64,000 nt of DNA from Streptosporangiales bacterium. Lineage in GTDB: Bacteria > Actinomycetota > Actinomycetes > Streptosporangiales > WHSR01. Within the stretch, counting starts at the first letter, position 1. The number at the start of each line of letters is the position of its first letter. Where the stretch lies: NCBI GenBank assembly GCA_009379995.1, contig WHSR01000001.1, positions 85,635 to 149,634 on the forward strand, read 5' to 3'. Below are positions 10,326 to 18,932 of the stretch, piece after piece. Both the position numbers and the translations under genes were made by a program. Below the pieces are notes generated by a model. It saw nothing but the letters and a program-made list of their open reading frames with translations, was not told where the DNA came from and made no database searches.

Positions 10326-11263
10326 CCCGCGCCCTGGAAGTACGCCCACACCGCGGCGAGCCCTTCGGGCAGGTCCACGCCCGGCCGGTAGCCCAGCGCA
10401 CGAGCCTGCTCGGTGGACACGATGACCGCGGGCATCTCGCCCGGCTTGGCCGGGACGCGGGTCACCGGTATCGGGGCGCCAGTGGCGCGACGGGTCTCCT
10501 CGACGAGCTCGTTGACCGTCACCGACCGTCCGGAGCCGATGATGAGCGGCCCGGAGTGCCGACGCCCCCAGGCCACCAGCACCGCCTGCACCACGTCCTC
10601 GACGAACACGAAGTCACGGCGCTGCTCACCGTCCCCGTACACCTGCACACCCTCGCCGGCGAGGGCGGCCCGCATCAGGCGAGGCACGAAGCTGTCCTTC
10701 TCGCTCATGCCGGGCCCGTAGACGTTGGTCAGCCGCACGGCGGTCGCCGCAAGGTCGTACGACGACGCGTACGCCGAGAGCAGCATCTCGCAGGCCGCCT
10801 TGGTGGCACCGTACGGGGTGAGCGGGCGCAGGGGTACGTCCTCGGTGATCACCTCGGCCCCGACGTTCCCGGTGACCGCATTGGTGGAGGCGAGGATGAA
10901 GCGGCCCACGCCGCGCTCGCGGGCCAGCTCGAGCAGCCCGGCGGTGACGGCGACGTTCCCCTCGTAGGTGCCGAACGGATCCCGTATCGAGGCGAGCACC
11001 GAGGTAACGGCGGCCAGGTGGACGATGCCGGCCAACCCGGGGGTGACCGCCGCGTCGCGGATGGACGGGTCACAGAGGTCCCCGACCACGCTCTGCACGC
11101 TGGCATCCGGATACGGCCGCTGGTCCACGACGCTGACCTCGGCGCCGGCTCGGTGCAATCCCTGGACGACCGCGCGTCCAATGAACCCACAGCCCCCCGT
11201 CACGAGCACGCGCTGGCCGGAGAGTTGGCCGTGGGGATCCGTTTCTGCGACGACCTCATTCAC
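10322..11263 (-). CDS. NAD-dependent epimerase/dehydratase (extended SDR, UDP-sugar type)
   Basis: A 313-residue extended SDR. It has VLVTGGCGFIGRAVV (~20-34) for NAD binding, DLCDPS, HLAAVTSV, the catalytic YGATK, VYGPGM and RDFVFVEDVV, as in UDP-glucose 4-epimerase relatives. It is coupled by an ATGA overlap to the downstream membrane glycosyltransferase, so it probably supplies its nucleotide-sugar donor. AAGGTGG precedes the ATG at 11263. The exact sugar cannot be read from the sequence. Confidence 0.88.
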   Translation of the reverse strand: MNEVVAETDPHGQLSGQRVLVTGGCGFIGRAVVQGLHRAGAEVSVVDQRPYPDASVQSVVGDLCDPSIRDAAVTPGLAGIVHLAAVTSVLASIRDPFGTYEGNVAVTAGLLELARERGVGRFILASTNAVTGNVGAEVITEDVPLRPLTPYGATKAACEMLLSAYASSYDLAATAVRLTNVYGPGMSEKDSFVPRLMRAALAGEGVQVYGDGEQRRDFVFVEDVVQAVLVAWGRRHSGPLIIGSGRSVTVNELVEETRRATGAPIPVTRVPAKPGEMPAVIVSTEQARALGYRPGVDLPEGLAAVWAYFQGAG

Positions 11264-11370
11264 GAAGCGCCACCTTACCGGCCAGCTTATCCGGCGCGCG
11301 TTGGGTCAGCGCATGTCACCTCATGTTCTTCCCGGCTGCGGGCGGCGTTCACCGGGCCCGAGCCGGGTGA

Positions 11371-11700
11371 TCAGCGCTGGGCGTCGTCGACCGAGGAGAA
11401 CACCGGGATCTTGGTGTCCAACCCGCACAGCCGCAACACCTTCAGCACGGTGCCCTCCCGGGCGACGAGGCGTAGCCAGCCGCCGTTCTCGGTGGCCTGC
11501 TTGTGGGCGTTGAAGAGCACGTTGATGCCGGTGGAATCCATGAACGTCACCCGCGTGGTGTCGACGACCACCCGCGGGCGCGCCTGCAGGGCATCGGAGA
11601 TCGCGTCGCGCATCTGGGGCGCGGTGTACACGTCGATCTCCCCGCCCACCTCGATGACGGAGCAGTCGACACCCTCGTCGGTGACGATATGTGGATCCAT
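11371..11700 (-). CDS. STAS-domain anti-sigma factor antagonist
   Basis: A 109-residue single-domain STAS protein of the SpoIIAA/RsbV class. It has VGGEIDVYTAPQMRDAI and the phosphorylation-site motif FMDSTGINVL, with Ser in DST as the likely kinase target. GGGAGGC precedes ATG 11700. Unphosphorylated proteins of this class bind anti-sigma kinases and release a sigma factor. The PP2C phosphatase at 388-2226 is the closest possible activator. It stands alone upstream of the epimerase gene, with a 107-bp gap. Confidence 0.92.
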   Translation of the reverse strand: MDPHIVTDEGVDCSVIEVGGEIDVYTAPQMRDAISDALQARPRVVVDTTRVTFMDSTGINVLFNAHKQATENGGWLRLVAREGTVLKVLRLCGLDTKIPVFSSVDDAQR

Positions 11701-11880
11701 GACGCCTCCCGGCCACGGCGGCCATGCGGAGATTCGGACATTAGCGCGTGTGGGCGCGGACGACCAGAGGCCACGCGTGAGCGGCGCAGGCGGGATTGAC
11801 AGTGCGCAGGTAACTGTTTACTTTTTGTAAAGACGGATCGAGAATCACTTTCTAGAATCTGGGGATCCGTCCCTGGGCGG

Positions 11881-11923
11881 TCCCTGGGCCCCTCAATGGC
11901 GGGGGCATTGAGAGGCCCAGGGA
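11881..11923. repeat. Stem-loop 1 of three in the 11.7-12.2 kb intergenic region
   Basis: Arms 11881-11898 and 11906-11923 pair over 18 positions with one mismatch around a 7-base loop. The 525-bp gap 11701-12225 separates divergent genes and holds no coding frame that I can support. This is the first of three hairpins in it. A smaller inverted repeat, TTTAC-TTTTT-GTAAA, lies at 11817-11831. Confidence 0.7.
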
Positions 11924-12000
11924 CGGCCTCACCGGGCTCGGGGTGCGGGCAAAGAAGGGCCCCCGACCCTCGGTCGAGGGCCGGGGCTATCTATGTGGAC

Positions 12001-12039
12001 GGCGACGGCGGCGCGGAGGGCGCATGCGCCGTTGTCGCC
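12001..12039. repeat. Stem-loop 2 of the intergenic series
   Basis: Arms GGCGACGGCGGCGC (12001-12014) and GCGCCGTTGTCGCC (12026-12039) pair fully as RNA if two central G-U wobbles are allowed. The loop is 11 bases. It sits between the other two hairpins, upstream of the hydantoinase-like gene. Confidence 0.55.
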
Positions 12040-12044
12040 GCGTA

Positions 12045-12087
12045 CCCCGGCCAGGGTTGAGGCCGACGCGGCCAACCCTGGCCGGGG
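12045..12087. repeat. Stem-loop 3 of the intergenic series, perfect 15-bp stem
   Basis: CCCCGGCCAGGGTTG at 12045-12059 is perfectly complementary to 12073-12087. The 13-base loop can itself form a small GGCCG/CGGCC stem in an alternative fold. It ends about 140 bp before the start codon at 12226, so it could lie in the leader of the hydantoinase-like transcript. Confidence 0.7.
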
Positions 12088-12225
12088 AAATAGTACGGGA
12101 TGAAGGTGACGCGATCTCGGTCGGAGTCCCGGAAATGCCATGCTAAACCGCTACCCCTGCACGTCTGGCCCGGCCATCCTTTACAGTGAGCGCCAGCGAC
12201 CAGCCTGCGGCGCCGGACGGTAGGG

Positions 12226-13854
12226 ATGCGCATCGGGATCGACGTCGGCGGCACGAACACCGATGCCGTGCTGATGAGTGGGAACGAAATTCGCGCCACG
12301 GCCAAGACCGTGACGACCGGTGACGTCACGTCCGGCATCCTCGTCGCGCTCGACCGGCTCCAGGCCGGGAATCGATTCAGTCCACAGGCCATCGACGCGG
12401 TCATCGTCGGCACCACCCACTTCACCAACGCCCTCGCCGAGGGCAGGGACCTCGCGCCCATCGCTGTCGTACGGCTCGGTCTGCCGGCGACGGCGGCGTT
12501 GCCGCCTCTCGTCGGCTGGCCGGGCCGGCTGGTCCGCGCGATCGGGGGTCGACGCTTCGTCTGCCGGGGAGGCAACGAGTTCGACGGGCGTCCGATCGCC
12601 GCCATAGAGGAGGACGAATTGCGCCGGGTGGCCGCGGATATCGGCCGGGCGGGTGTGCGTTCGGTGGCCATTTCGTCGGTCTTCTCCCTCCCCTACGACG
12701 AGTGCGAACGGCGAGCGGCCGAGATCCTGACCCGCGAGATCCCGTCGATCCAGGTGAGCCTGTCCCATGAGATCGGCCGGCTCGGGCTGCTCGGCCGGGA
12801 GAATGCCACGGTCATCAACGCGTGCCTGCGTGACCTTGTGGATCGGGTCGCGGACGCGCTGGTGTCCGCGATGCACCGGGCGGGACTTTCCGCCCCGTTG
12901 TTCCTCACCCAGAACGACGGCACCGTCATGGACTTGGAGTACGCGCGCCGCTTCCCGGTCGCGACCTTCGCCTCCGGTCCGGCCAACAGCATGCGGGGCG
13001 CGGCGTTCCTGTCCGGGCACGACGACTGCCTCGTCGTCGACGTGGGCGGCACGACCACTGACGTCGGCGTGCTCGCGGGCGGATTCCCGAGGGCGGCTCC
13101 GGGCGAGGTGATGGTGGCCGGGGTACGGACCAACTTCCGCATGCCCCAGCTCGCCTCCGCGCCGGTCGGGGGAGGAAGCCTGGTACGGCAGGAGGATGGA
13201 CGGGTGACCGTAGGCCCGCTCAGTGTCGGCCAGGAGATCACCCGCCGCGCGCTGGTATTCGGCGGAGATACGATCACCGCGTCCGACCTGGCGGCGGCCG
13301 CCGGGCTGGCGGACATCGGCGATTCGCGTCTCGCCGCCAGCCTCGACGCCGGGCTCGTGGGGCAAGGGCTCGACACCTTCGCCAACCGAGCGCTGCGTGC
13401 CACCCGGCGGCTGCGAACCTCGCCCGACCCGGTGCCGGTCGTTCTGGTGGGCGGCGGGTCGCCGCTGCTAACCGACCGGCTGGCCGAGGTCGGGCCGGTG
13501 TACCGGCCGGAGCACTACGAGGTGGCCAACGCCATCGGCGCCGCCACCACCTGGGTGGGCGGGGAGGTAGATCGGGTCTTCCCGGTGGGGCCAGGTGAGC
13601 GGGACCAGGTGTTGGAGCTGGCCCGCTCCGAGGCGCATGCCCGGGCGGTGGCCGCCGGCGCCAAGCCCGACACGGTGGAGATCGCCGAGGTGCACGAGTC
13701 TCCGCTGTCCTACCTGCCGGGCAACGCGACCCGGGTACGGGTCCGGGCGCTCGGTGGGCTCCCGGTGACCGGGAGCGACGTGACCGGGAGCGAGGCGTGC
13801 GAGCGGTCGGCGGAGGCCATGGACGGATCCGACGCGGGGTACGGCGATGGGTGA
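12226..13854 (+). CDS. Hydantoinase/oxoprolinase A-family protein (short form)
   Basis: A 542-residue ATPase-fold protein of the hydantoinase A/5-oxoprolinase family. It opens with the phosphate loop IGIDVGGTNTDAVL, then VGTTHFTNAL, LSHEIGRLGLLGRENATVINA, and a second phosphate-binding loop LVVDVGGTTTDVGVL. Full-length HyuA proteins are near 690 residues, so this form is shorter, and it is paired with DUF917 rather than HyuB. The ~30-residue tail is low complexity. It overlaps the DUF917 gene by 8 bp. Probable role: ATP-dependent ring opening of a cyclic amide; substrate unknown. Confidence 0.85.
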   Translation: MRIGIDVGGTNTDAVLMSGNEIRATAKTVTTGDVTSGILVALDRLQAGNRFSPQAIDAVIVGTTHFTNALAEGRDLAPIAVVRLGLPATAALPPLVGWPGRLVRAIGGRRFVCRGGNEFDGRPIAAIEEDELRRVAADIGRAGVRSVAISSVFSLPYDECERRAAEILTREIPSIQVSLSHEIGRLGLLGRENATVINACLRDLVDRVADALVSAMHRAGLSAPLFLTQNDGTVMDLEYARRFPVATFASGPANSMRGAAFLSGHDDCLVVDVGGTTTDVGVLAGGFPRAAPGEVMVAGVRTNFRMPQLASAPVGGGSLVRQEDGRVTVGPLSVGQEITRRALVFGGDTITASDLAAAAGLADIGDSRLAASLDAGLVGQGLDTFANRALRATRRLRTSPDPVPVVLVGGGSPLLTDRLAEVGPVYRPEHYEVANAIGAATTWVGGEVDRVFPVGPGERDQVLELARSEAHARAVAAGAKPDTVEIAEVHESPLSYLPGNATRVRVRALGGLPVTGSDVTGSEACERSAEAMDGSDAGYGDG

Positions 13855-14947
13855 GGCGGTCGCCGCACCGATCACCCAGATCGGCGTGGACGACATCGAG
13901 CACCTGGTGCTCGGTGCCCAGCTCGTGAGCAGCGGGGGTGCGACGATTGGCACTGTGCCGAGCGCCTGGCTCAGGCGGACGCTGGCCGGCGCCGGTCCGG
14001 TCCGGCTGGTGCCCGTCTCCGATCTGTCGCCGGAGACGCTGTGTGTGCCGGTGGGCAACGTGGGCTCGCCGACGGTGCTCGAAGAGAAGTTGCCCGCCGG
14101 CGAGGAGTTCGTGCACGCGGTCCGCGGCATCGAGGACCGCCTCGGCACGCCCGCCGGCGCGGTCGCGGCCCTCGATGTGGCGTCGATCAACGCGCTCACC
14201 CCGGTGATCGCCGCGGCCCAGCTCGGCCTGCCGCTCGTGGACGCCGACGGGATGGGCCGGATGTTTCCGCTCATCGAACTGACCGTGTGGGCCGCGGCCG
14301 GGTTGCCGGCGAGCCCGATCACCCTGGTGAACACCCATGGCGACGTGATCACCATCGACTGCGCGGACAACCAACGGATCGAGTCGCTCGCCCGGCCGGC
14401 GATCATCGCGTTGGGCGGGTGGTGTGCCGCCGCCCTGTACCCGATGAACGCCGCGACGCTCGCCCGGCACGGCATCCACGGCTCGTTCAGCCAGGCGCTG
14501 CGCCTGGGCCGTACCCTGGCCGAGGCCCAGGAGCGGGGTTCCCCTCGCGGCGCCGACCTCGCCCGGGAGCTCGGCGCCCGTCTCCTCTTCACCGGCGCGG
14601 TCGTCGAGGTGTCCCGGCCCACCGCCGCCGGTTTCGCCCGTGGAGTGGTGGTCATCGCCGACCGCACCGACCCGGACCGCATGCTGCGCCTCGAGGTGCA
14701 GAACGAGTGCCTGCTCGCGCTGGTCGACGGCCGCGTGGCCGCCGCGGTGCCCGACGTGATCTGCCCGATCGAGCAGGGCAGCTGCCTTCCGGTCGGCGTC
14801 GAGCAGCTCTACTACGGGCAGGTGCTGGACGTGCTGTGCTTCGCCGCGGACCCGGCGTGGCACACCCCCGAGGGGCTTGCCTTAGCCGGACCGGCCGCGT
14901 TCGGGTACCCCCTACCGAACGAAGCACCTCCGGGAGACCAGCGATGA
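13847..14947 (+). CDS. DUF917-family protein
   Basis: A 366-residue DUF917 protein, a family regularly found next to hydantoinase A and PucR genes but without a proven reaction. Recognisable parts are the glycine-rich LVLGAQLVSSGGATIGT, LPLVDADGMGRMFP, VNTHGDVITI and EVQNECLLALVDGR. There is no signal peptide or membrane span. It overlaps both neighbours (8 bp upstream, ATGA downstream), so hydantoinase-like protein, DUF917 and regulator are made as a unit. Confidence 0.85.
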   Translation: MGEAVAAPITQIGVDDIEHLVLGAQLVSSGGATIGTVPSAWLRRTLAGAGPVRLVPVSDLSPETLCVPVGNVGSPTVLEEKLPAGEEFVHAVRGIEDRLGTPAGAVAALDVASINALTPVIAAAQLGLPLVDADGMGRMFPLIELTVWAAAGLPASPITLVNTHGDVITIDCADNQRIESLARPAIIALGGWCAAALYPMNAATLARHGIHGSFSQALRLGRTLAEAQERGSPRGADLARELGARLLFTGAVVEVSRPTAAGFARGVVVIADRTDPDRMLRLEVQNECLLALVDGRVAAAVPDVICPIEQGSCLPVGVEQLYYGQVLDVLCFAADPAWHTPEGLALAGPAAFGYPLPNEAPPGDQR

Positions 14948-16533
14948 CCCGATCGAACCCGTCCGCCGTACCGCGCAGAGCGGCTCCGGTCACCGTCGCC
15001 GAGCTGCTGCACCTCGACGTGCTGACCGAGCCCGAGCTGGTCGCCGGCGAGGCGGGCGCGAGCGCACGGGTGAGCTCGGTCAGGCATGCGGAGCGGCTCG
15101 CCGACGCGGTAGACGTCCGGGCCGGCACCGCACTCGTCCTCGGCGGCGAAGCGGTCAGCGGGGGCTGGGCGGTCGAGATGGCGCTGCGGCGGGCCTGGGA
15201 GCGGGCCGCGGCGTGCGTGATCACCCCGGCGGGTTGGCGGGTCGTCGAGTCCACCCGACGCCTGGCCGACCGGCTCAACGTGCCGCTGCTGATGGCGCAG
15301 TACGGCGACGCCGCGGCCTGCGCGGTCGCGCTGACCACGCTGGTCATGCAGCCGGCCGCCACCCGCACCCAGATCATCGCGACGGTGGCCCGGAACCTGG
15401 CCGCGTCCCCGCGCAACCCACGGGCGCTCGTCGGGGTGCTCAACAGGCACCTGCCCAGCACCGACGCGGCGCTGCTCGCCCCCGACCGTACGGTGCTGTC
15501 GGGGCGCGGCGTGATCGTCGACCGGATCGCCGAGCTTCCGCTCATCCACGGGAGGCACCAAACCGCGGCCGGGCCGGTGGTCGTACAGCCGGTGCACGGG
15601 CCCGACCAGCGCGTCGTGCTGTACATCGTCGCCGCGCTGCCCCGCCGGGCCGGGGCGTGGCTCGACACGGTCACCGACGCGCTCGCCATCGCCGCCGCCC
15701 CGGTGGGGTCATGGGTGGCCATCGAGCGGCTCACCGCCGAGCGGGACGCCCGGTTGCGCAGCGCGCTGCTCGCCGAGCTACTGGCCCGAGCCGACACCCT
15801 CGGGGAGCAGACCGCCGAGCAGGTCGCCAAGCTCGGGTGGCGCCTCGACGGATGGCACATCGGCATCCACCTCGTGCTCGTCAGCCCCGCGGAACAGCAG
15901 ACGCTGCTGGCCCGTACGCCGACGCTCACCTCGGATCTGGCCGACGCCGGCATCCGTGGGCCGGTGGTGGAACGTGCGGACGGCTGGTCGGCGTGGGTCG
16001 ACTACGACGAGGAGCCGAGCCCGCGGACCGTCGATCGGATCGTGGGCCAGCTCCGGAAGGTGCTGGCCAAGCGGCCCGCGGATCTGCTGCTCGCCGCCGG
16101 CGTGGGCCAGCTCGGCGTCGGTATTTCGGGGCTCCGCTCGTCGCTTTCCACCGCCCGCGAGGCGGCCACCCTCGCCGTCACCGCCGGACCGGGCACTGTC
16201 GAGCACTCCGGCGACCTCGGCCTGCGGCGCCTGCTGGCCGCCCCCCTCGGCTCGGACGGTTTTTGTGCCCTGGCCGGACGCCTGCTGGACCCACTGGTCG
16301 GCGGCGAGGACGATGCGCTGCTCGACACCCTGACCGCGTACCTCGACTCCGGCTGCTCGAGCTCGGAGGCGGCAAGCCGGCTGCGCGTCCACCGCAATAC
16401 CGTTGCGCGCCGGGTCGAACGGGCCGTCGATCTGCTCGGGATCTCCCTCGACACGCCGGAGGAGCGGCTCGCCCTGCATCTCGCCTGCCACGCGGTGCGC
16501 GGCGGCCCCCAGGCGCCTCTTCCTGGCTCCTAG
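14944..16533 (+). CDS. PucR-family transcriptional regulator
   Basis: A 529-residue regulator. The N-terminal ~130 residues form the PucR-type sensor (VTVAELLHLDVL...VSSVRHAERLADAV), the middle is a GGDEF-like linker region, and the C-terminus has the HTH_30 helix-turn-helix: SSSEAASRLRVHRNTVARRV followed by RAVDLLGI. ATG at 14944 overlaps the DUF917 stop as ATGA. PucR proteins usually activate purine, hydantoin or amino-acid catabolic genes, consistent with its partners. The transcript end is marked by a long palindrome at 16557. Confidence 0.9.
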   Translation: MTRSNPSAVPRRAAPVTVAELLHLDVLTEPELVAGEAGASARVSSVRHAERLADAVDVRAGTALVLGGEAVSGGWAVEMALRRAWERAAACVITPAGWRVVESTRRLADRLNVPLLMAQYGDAAACAVALTTLVMQPAATRTQIIATVARNLAASPRNPRALVGVLNRHLPSTDAALLAPDRTVLSGRGVIVDRIAELPLIHGRHQTAAGPVVVQPVHGPDQRVVLYIVAALPRRAGAWLDTVTDALAIAAAPVGSWVAIERLTAERDARLRSALLAELLARADTLGEQTAEQVAKLGWRLDGWHIGIHLVLVSPAEQQTLLARTPTLTSDLADAGIRGPVVERADGWSAWVDYDEEPSPRTVDRIVGQLRKVLAKRPADLLLAAGVGQLGVGISGLRSSLSTAREAATLAVTAGPGTVEHSGDLGLRRLLAAPLGSDGFCALAGRLLDPLVGGEDDALLDTLTAYLDSGCSSSEAASRLRVHRNTVARRVERAVDLLGISLDTPEERLALHLACHAVRGGPQAPLPGS

Positions 16534-16556
16534 GTCGCGACCCCGCAAAACCCTTG

Positions 16557-16614
16557 GTCGTGATCTTGCAGAAATTCAAATCCGCCGGGATTTGAATTTC
16601 TGCAAGATCACGAC
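16557..16614. repeat. Long palindromic repeat, copy 1 (terminator-like)
   Basis: Arms 16557-16583 and 16588-16614 are perfect 27-bp reverse complements with a 4-base loop. The core CGTGATCTTGCAGAAATTCA and its complement recur in a second palindrome at 62387-62440. It is AT-rich compared with its surroundings. It lies 24 bp after the PucR stop and can act as a terminator; being repeated, it is also a candidate REP-type element. The rest of 16534-16868 holds no gene. Confidence 0.85.
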
Positions 16615-16868
16615 TGGGTGAGGGTGGCGCGGTGCGGCATGCACCACCCGAGCGGCGCCGCTGCTGTGCACCCTCGGTAAGGCAGATCACTAAGGGCTTT
16701 CCGCGACCTCGCCCAGTCCGGTTGAGCGTCCGGTGAGCATCTGATCACTCCCTGGTGGTGCACCGCGATCGTTTGCAGTCGCATGCGTGTGCAATGTGCA
16801 CCAGCTTCGGTTGTTGCCCAGCTCCTAGGCTTCCCACCAGCTATCTTCCCGACGGAGCGGGGGGTGAG

Positions 16869-18932
16869 ATGGCGGCAGGACCCGCCACGCGGCTGGCCGT
16901 GGACATCGGCGGCACCTTCACCGACCTGGTTTCCCTGCGCGAAGGACGGATCGGGTTGGAGAAGACGCTGAGTACCCCCGGCCGCTTCGAGGACGGGGTG
17001 ATGACCGCGCTGGGCGCCGCCAACCTCTCCGGGTTCGGGTTCCTGGCGCACGGCACGACGGTGATCATCAATGCGCTGACCGAGCGCACCGGCGCCTCGA
17101 CCGCGCTCATCACCACCCGTGGCTGCCGCGACGTGCTGGAGATCGGCCGGGCCAACCGTCCCGACCTGTACAACATGCGCTACGCCAAGCCTGTCCCGTT
17201 CGTACCTCGCCGGCTGCGGTTCGAGGTCACCGAGCGGATGAACTACAAGGGGCAGGTGCTCACCCCTCTCGACGAGGACGAGCTGCGCCGTGTCGTCGAC
17301 GAGGTCAGGGCCGCCGACGCCGAAGCGGTAGCCGTGTGCTTCCTGCACTCCTACGCCAACCCGGCGCACGAGCGGCGTGCCGCCGAGATCGTCAGGGAAT
17401 CGTGGCCGGAGGTCCCGGTCAGCGCCTCCTACGAGCTGACGGCGGAGTGGCGGGAGTTCCAGCGCACGTCGACAACTGTTCTCGACGCGTACGTCAAGCC
17501 GGTTGCCCGCTCCTACCTGTCCCGGCTGGCCGGCCGGCTCAGCGAGGCCGGCGTGCCGGAGCGTGGCCGGTACGCCATGCAGTCCAACGGCGGCGTGTCC
17601 GGGTTCTCCGTTGCCTCCCGCGCCCCGCTGAACCTCGTCGAGTCGGGCCCGGTCGGCGGCGTGATCGGGGCGGCCGAGCTGGGCCGGCGCATCGGTGAGG
17701 GCAACATCGTGACCCTCGACATCGGCGGCACTACCGCGAAGTCCTCGCTGGTCGAGAACGCCGCGTTGACGATCACCAGCGACTACCACGTCGAGCGGAC
17801 CGACCGGTACGCCGGCTACCCGATCAAGCTCCCGATCGTCGACATCGTGGAGATCGGCGCCGGGGGCGGCTCGATCGCCTGGTTCGACGAGGGCGGAGCG
17901 CTGAAGGTAGGGCCGCGCTCCGCCGGGGCCGAGCCCGGTCCGGCCTGCTACGGGCAGGGCGGCGCCGAGCCGACGGTGACCGACGCCAACCTCGTCGCCG
18001 GGCGGCTGGACGCCGACTACTTCCTCGGCGGCCGGCTGACCCTGGACGTGGACGCGGCGCGGCGCGCGCTGCGCCCGATCGCCGAGCGGCTGAACGTCAG
18101 CGTCGCGGACGCCGCGCTCGGCGTCATCCGCATCGCCAACGGCAACATGGCCCAGCTGCTGCGCCGCATCTCCGTCCGGCGCGGGCGCGACCTGCGCGAC
18201 TTCGCGATCGTCGCCTTCGGCGGCGGAGGCGCGATGCACGCCACAGCGCTGGCCCGCGAGCTCGGCGCCCGCCGGGTGATCGTGCCGGTCGCGCCTGGCC
18301 ACTTCTCGGCCTGGGGGATGCTCGCCGCCGACCTGCGGCACGACCTGGTGCAGACCCACCTGGCCAACGCCGACACGGTGGACATGGCCGAGCTGAACCG
18401 GGTGTGGGGGAGCATGGCCGACCAGCTCACCGCCACGTTCGCGGACGAGGGCATCGCCGCGAGCGAGCTGACCTTCGTCCGCGCCGCGGACATGCGCTAC
18501 GCCGGCCAGGAGCACACGGTCAACAACGTCCGGATTCCCGGCGGCGCGCTGACCGAGGACGACCGCCGCGCCATCCTGGACGAGTTCGCCGAGGAACACG
18601 AGCGGCTGTACGCCTTCCGGCTGGAGGGCACGCCGGCGGAGATCGTCAACTGCCGGCTCACCGCCTACGGGGCGGTCGAAAAGCCCCCGGTCCCGCCGAT
18701 CGAGGCAGGCGGCCCCGAGGCGGCCCGCAAGGGACGGCGTGAGGTGGACTTCGACGAGCTGGGCAGGCGCGAAGCCTCCGTTTACGAGCGGGAGCGGCTC
18801 GGTGCCGGGGCGACGGTGCCGGGGCCCGCGGTGGTGGAGGAGCCGGCGGCCACCACGCTCGTCTTCCCCGACCAGACAGCGGTCGTCGACGACGTCGGCA
18901 ACCTCATCGTCGAGATGGAGGTGGCCAGGTGA
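16869..18932 (+). CDS. hyuA: Hydantoinase/5-oxoprolinase subunit A
   Basis: A full-length 687-residue HyuA. It has LAVDIGGTFTDLVSLR (~9-24), AHGTTVIINALTERTGA, ITTRGCRDVLEIGR, YAMQSNGGVSGFS and LDIGGTTAKSSLV, then GAGGGSIAWFDEGGALKVGP as adjacent elements. ATG 16869 is preceded by GGGGGTGAG. The family uses ATP to open cyclic amides such as hydantoins or 5-oxoproline with its B subunit. It overlaps hyuB by 4 bp (GTGA). It is a distinct copy from the short paralogue at 12226. Confidence 0.93.
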   Translation: MAAGPATRLAVDIGGTFTDLVSLREGRIGLEKTLSTPGRFEDGVMTALGAANLSGFGFLAHGTTVIINALTERTGASTALITTRGCRDVLEIGRANRPDLYNMRYAKPVPFVPRRLRFEVTERMNYKGQVLTPLDEDELRRVVDEVRAADAEAVAVCFLHSYANPAHERRAAEIVRESWPEVPVSASYELTAEWREFQRTSTTVLDAYVKPVARSYLSRLAGRLSEAGVPERGRYAMQSNGGVSGFSVASRAPLNLVESGPVGGVIGAAELGRRIGEGNIVTLDIGGTTAKSSLVENAALTITSDYHVERTDRYAGYPIKLPIVDIVEIGAGGGSIAWFDEGGALKVGPRSAGAEPGPACYGQGGAEPTVTDANLVAGRLDADYFLGGRLTLDVDAARRALRPIAERLNVSVADAALGVIRIANGNMAQLLRRISVRRGRDLRDFAIVAFGGGGAMHATALARELGARRVIVPVAPGHFSAWGMLAADLRHDLVQTHLANADTVDMAELNRVWGSMADQLTATFADEGIAASELTFVRAADMRYAGQEHTVNNVRIPGGALTEDDRRAILDEFAEEHERLYAFRLEGTPAEIVNCRLTAYGAVEKPPVPPIEAGGPEAARKGRREVDFDELGRREASVYERERLGAGATVPGPAVVEEPAATTLVFPDQTAVVDDVGNLIVEMEVAR

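Noticed and set aside
8118..10391. A 757-residue plus-strand open frame opposite the glycosyltransferase
   Set aside because: It is Gln/Arg/Gly/Val-rich with no recognisable domain and mirrors the codon pattern of the real minus-strand gene. Antisense open frames are common at this GC content.
12001..12087. Hairpins at 12.0 kb as a tRNA or riboswitch
   Set aside because: No cloverleaf, anticodon arm or CCA-compatible end. I cannot match it to a known riboswitch class.
11943..12146. A 67-residue plus-strand frame between the STAS and hydantoinase-like genes
   Set aside because: It is Arg-rich, overlaps the hairpins and has no ribosome site or recognisable pattern.
16608..18599. A 663-residue minus-strand frame opposite hyuA
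   Set aside because: It has no domain; the plus strand has full HyuA homology and the overlap chain with hyuB.
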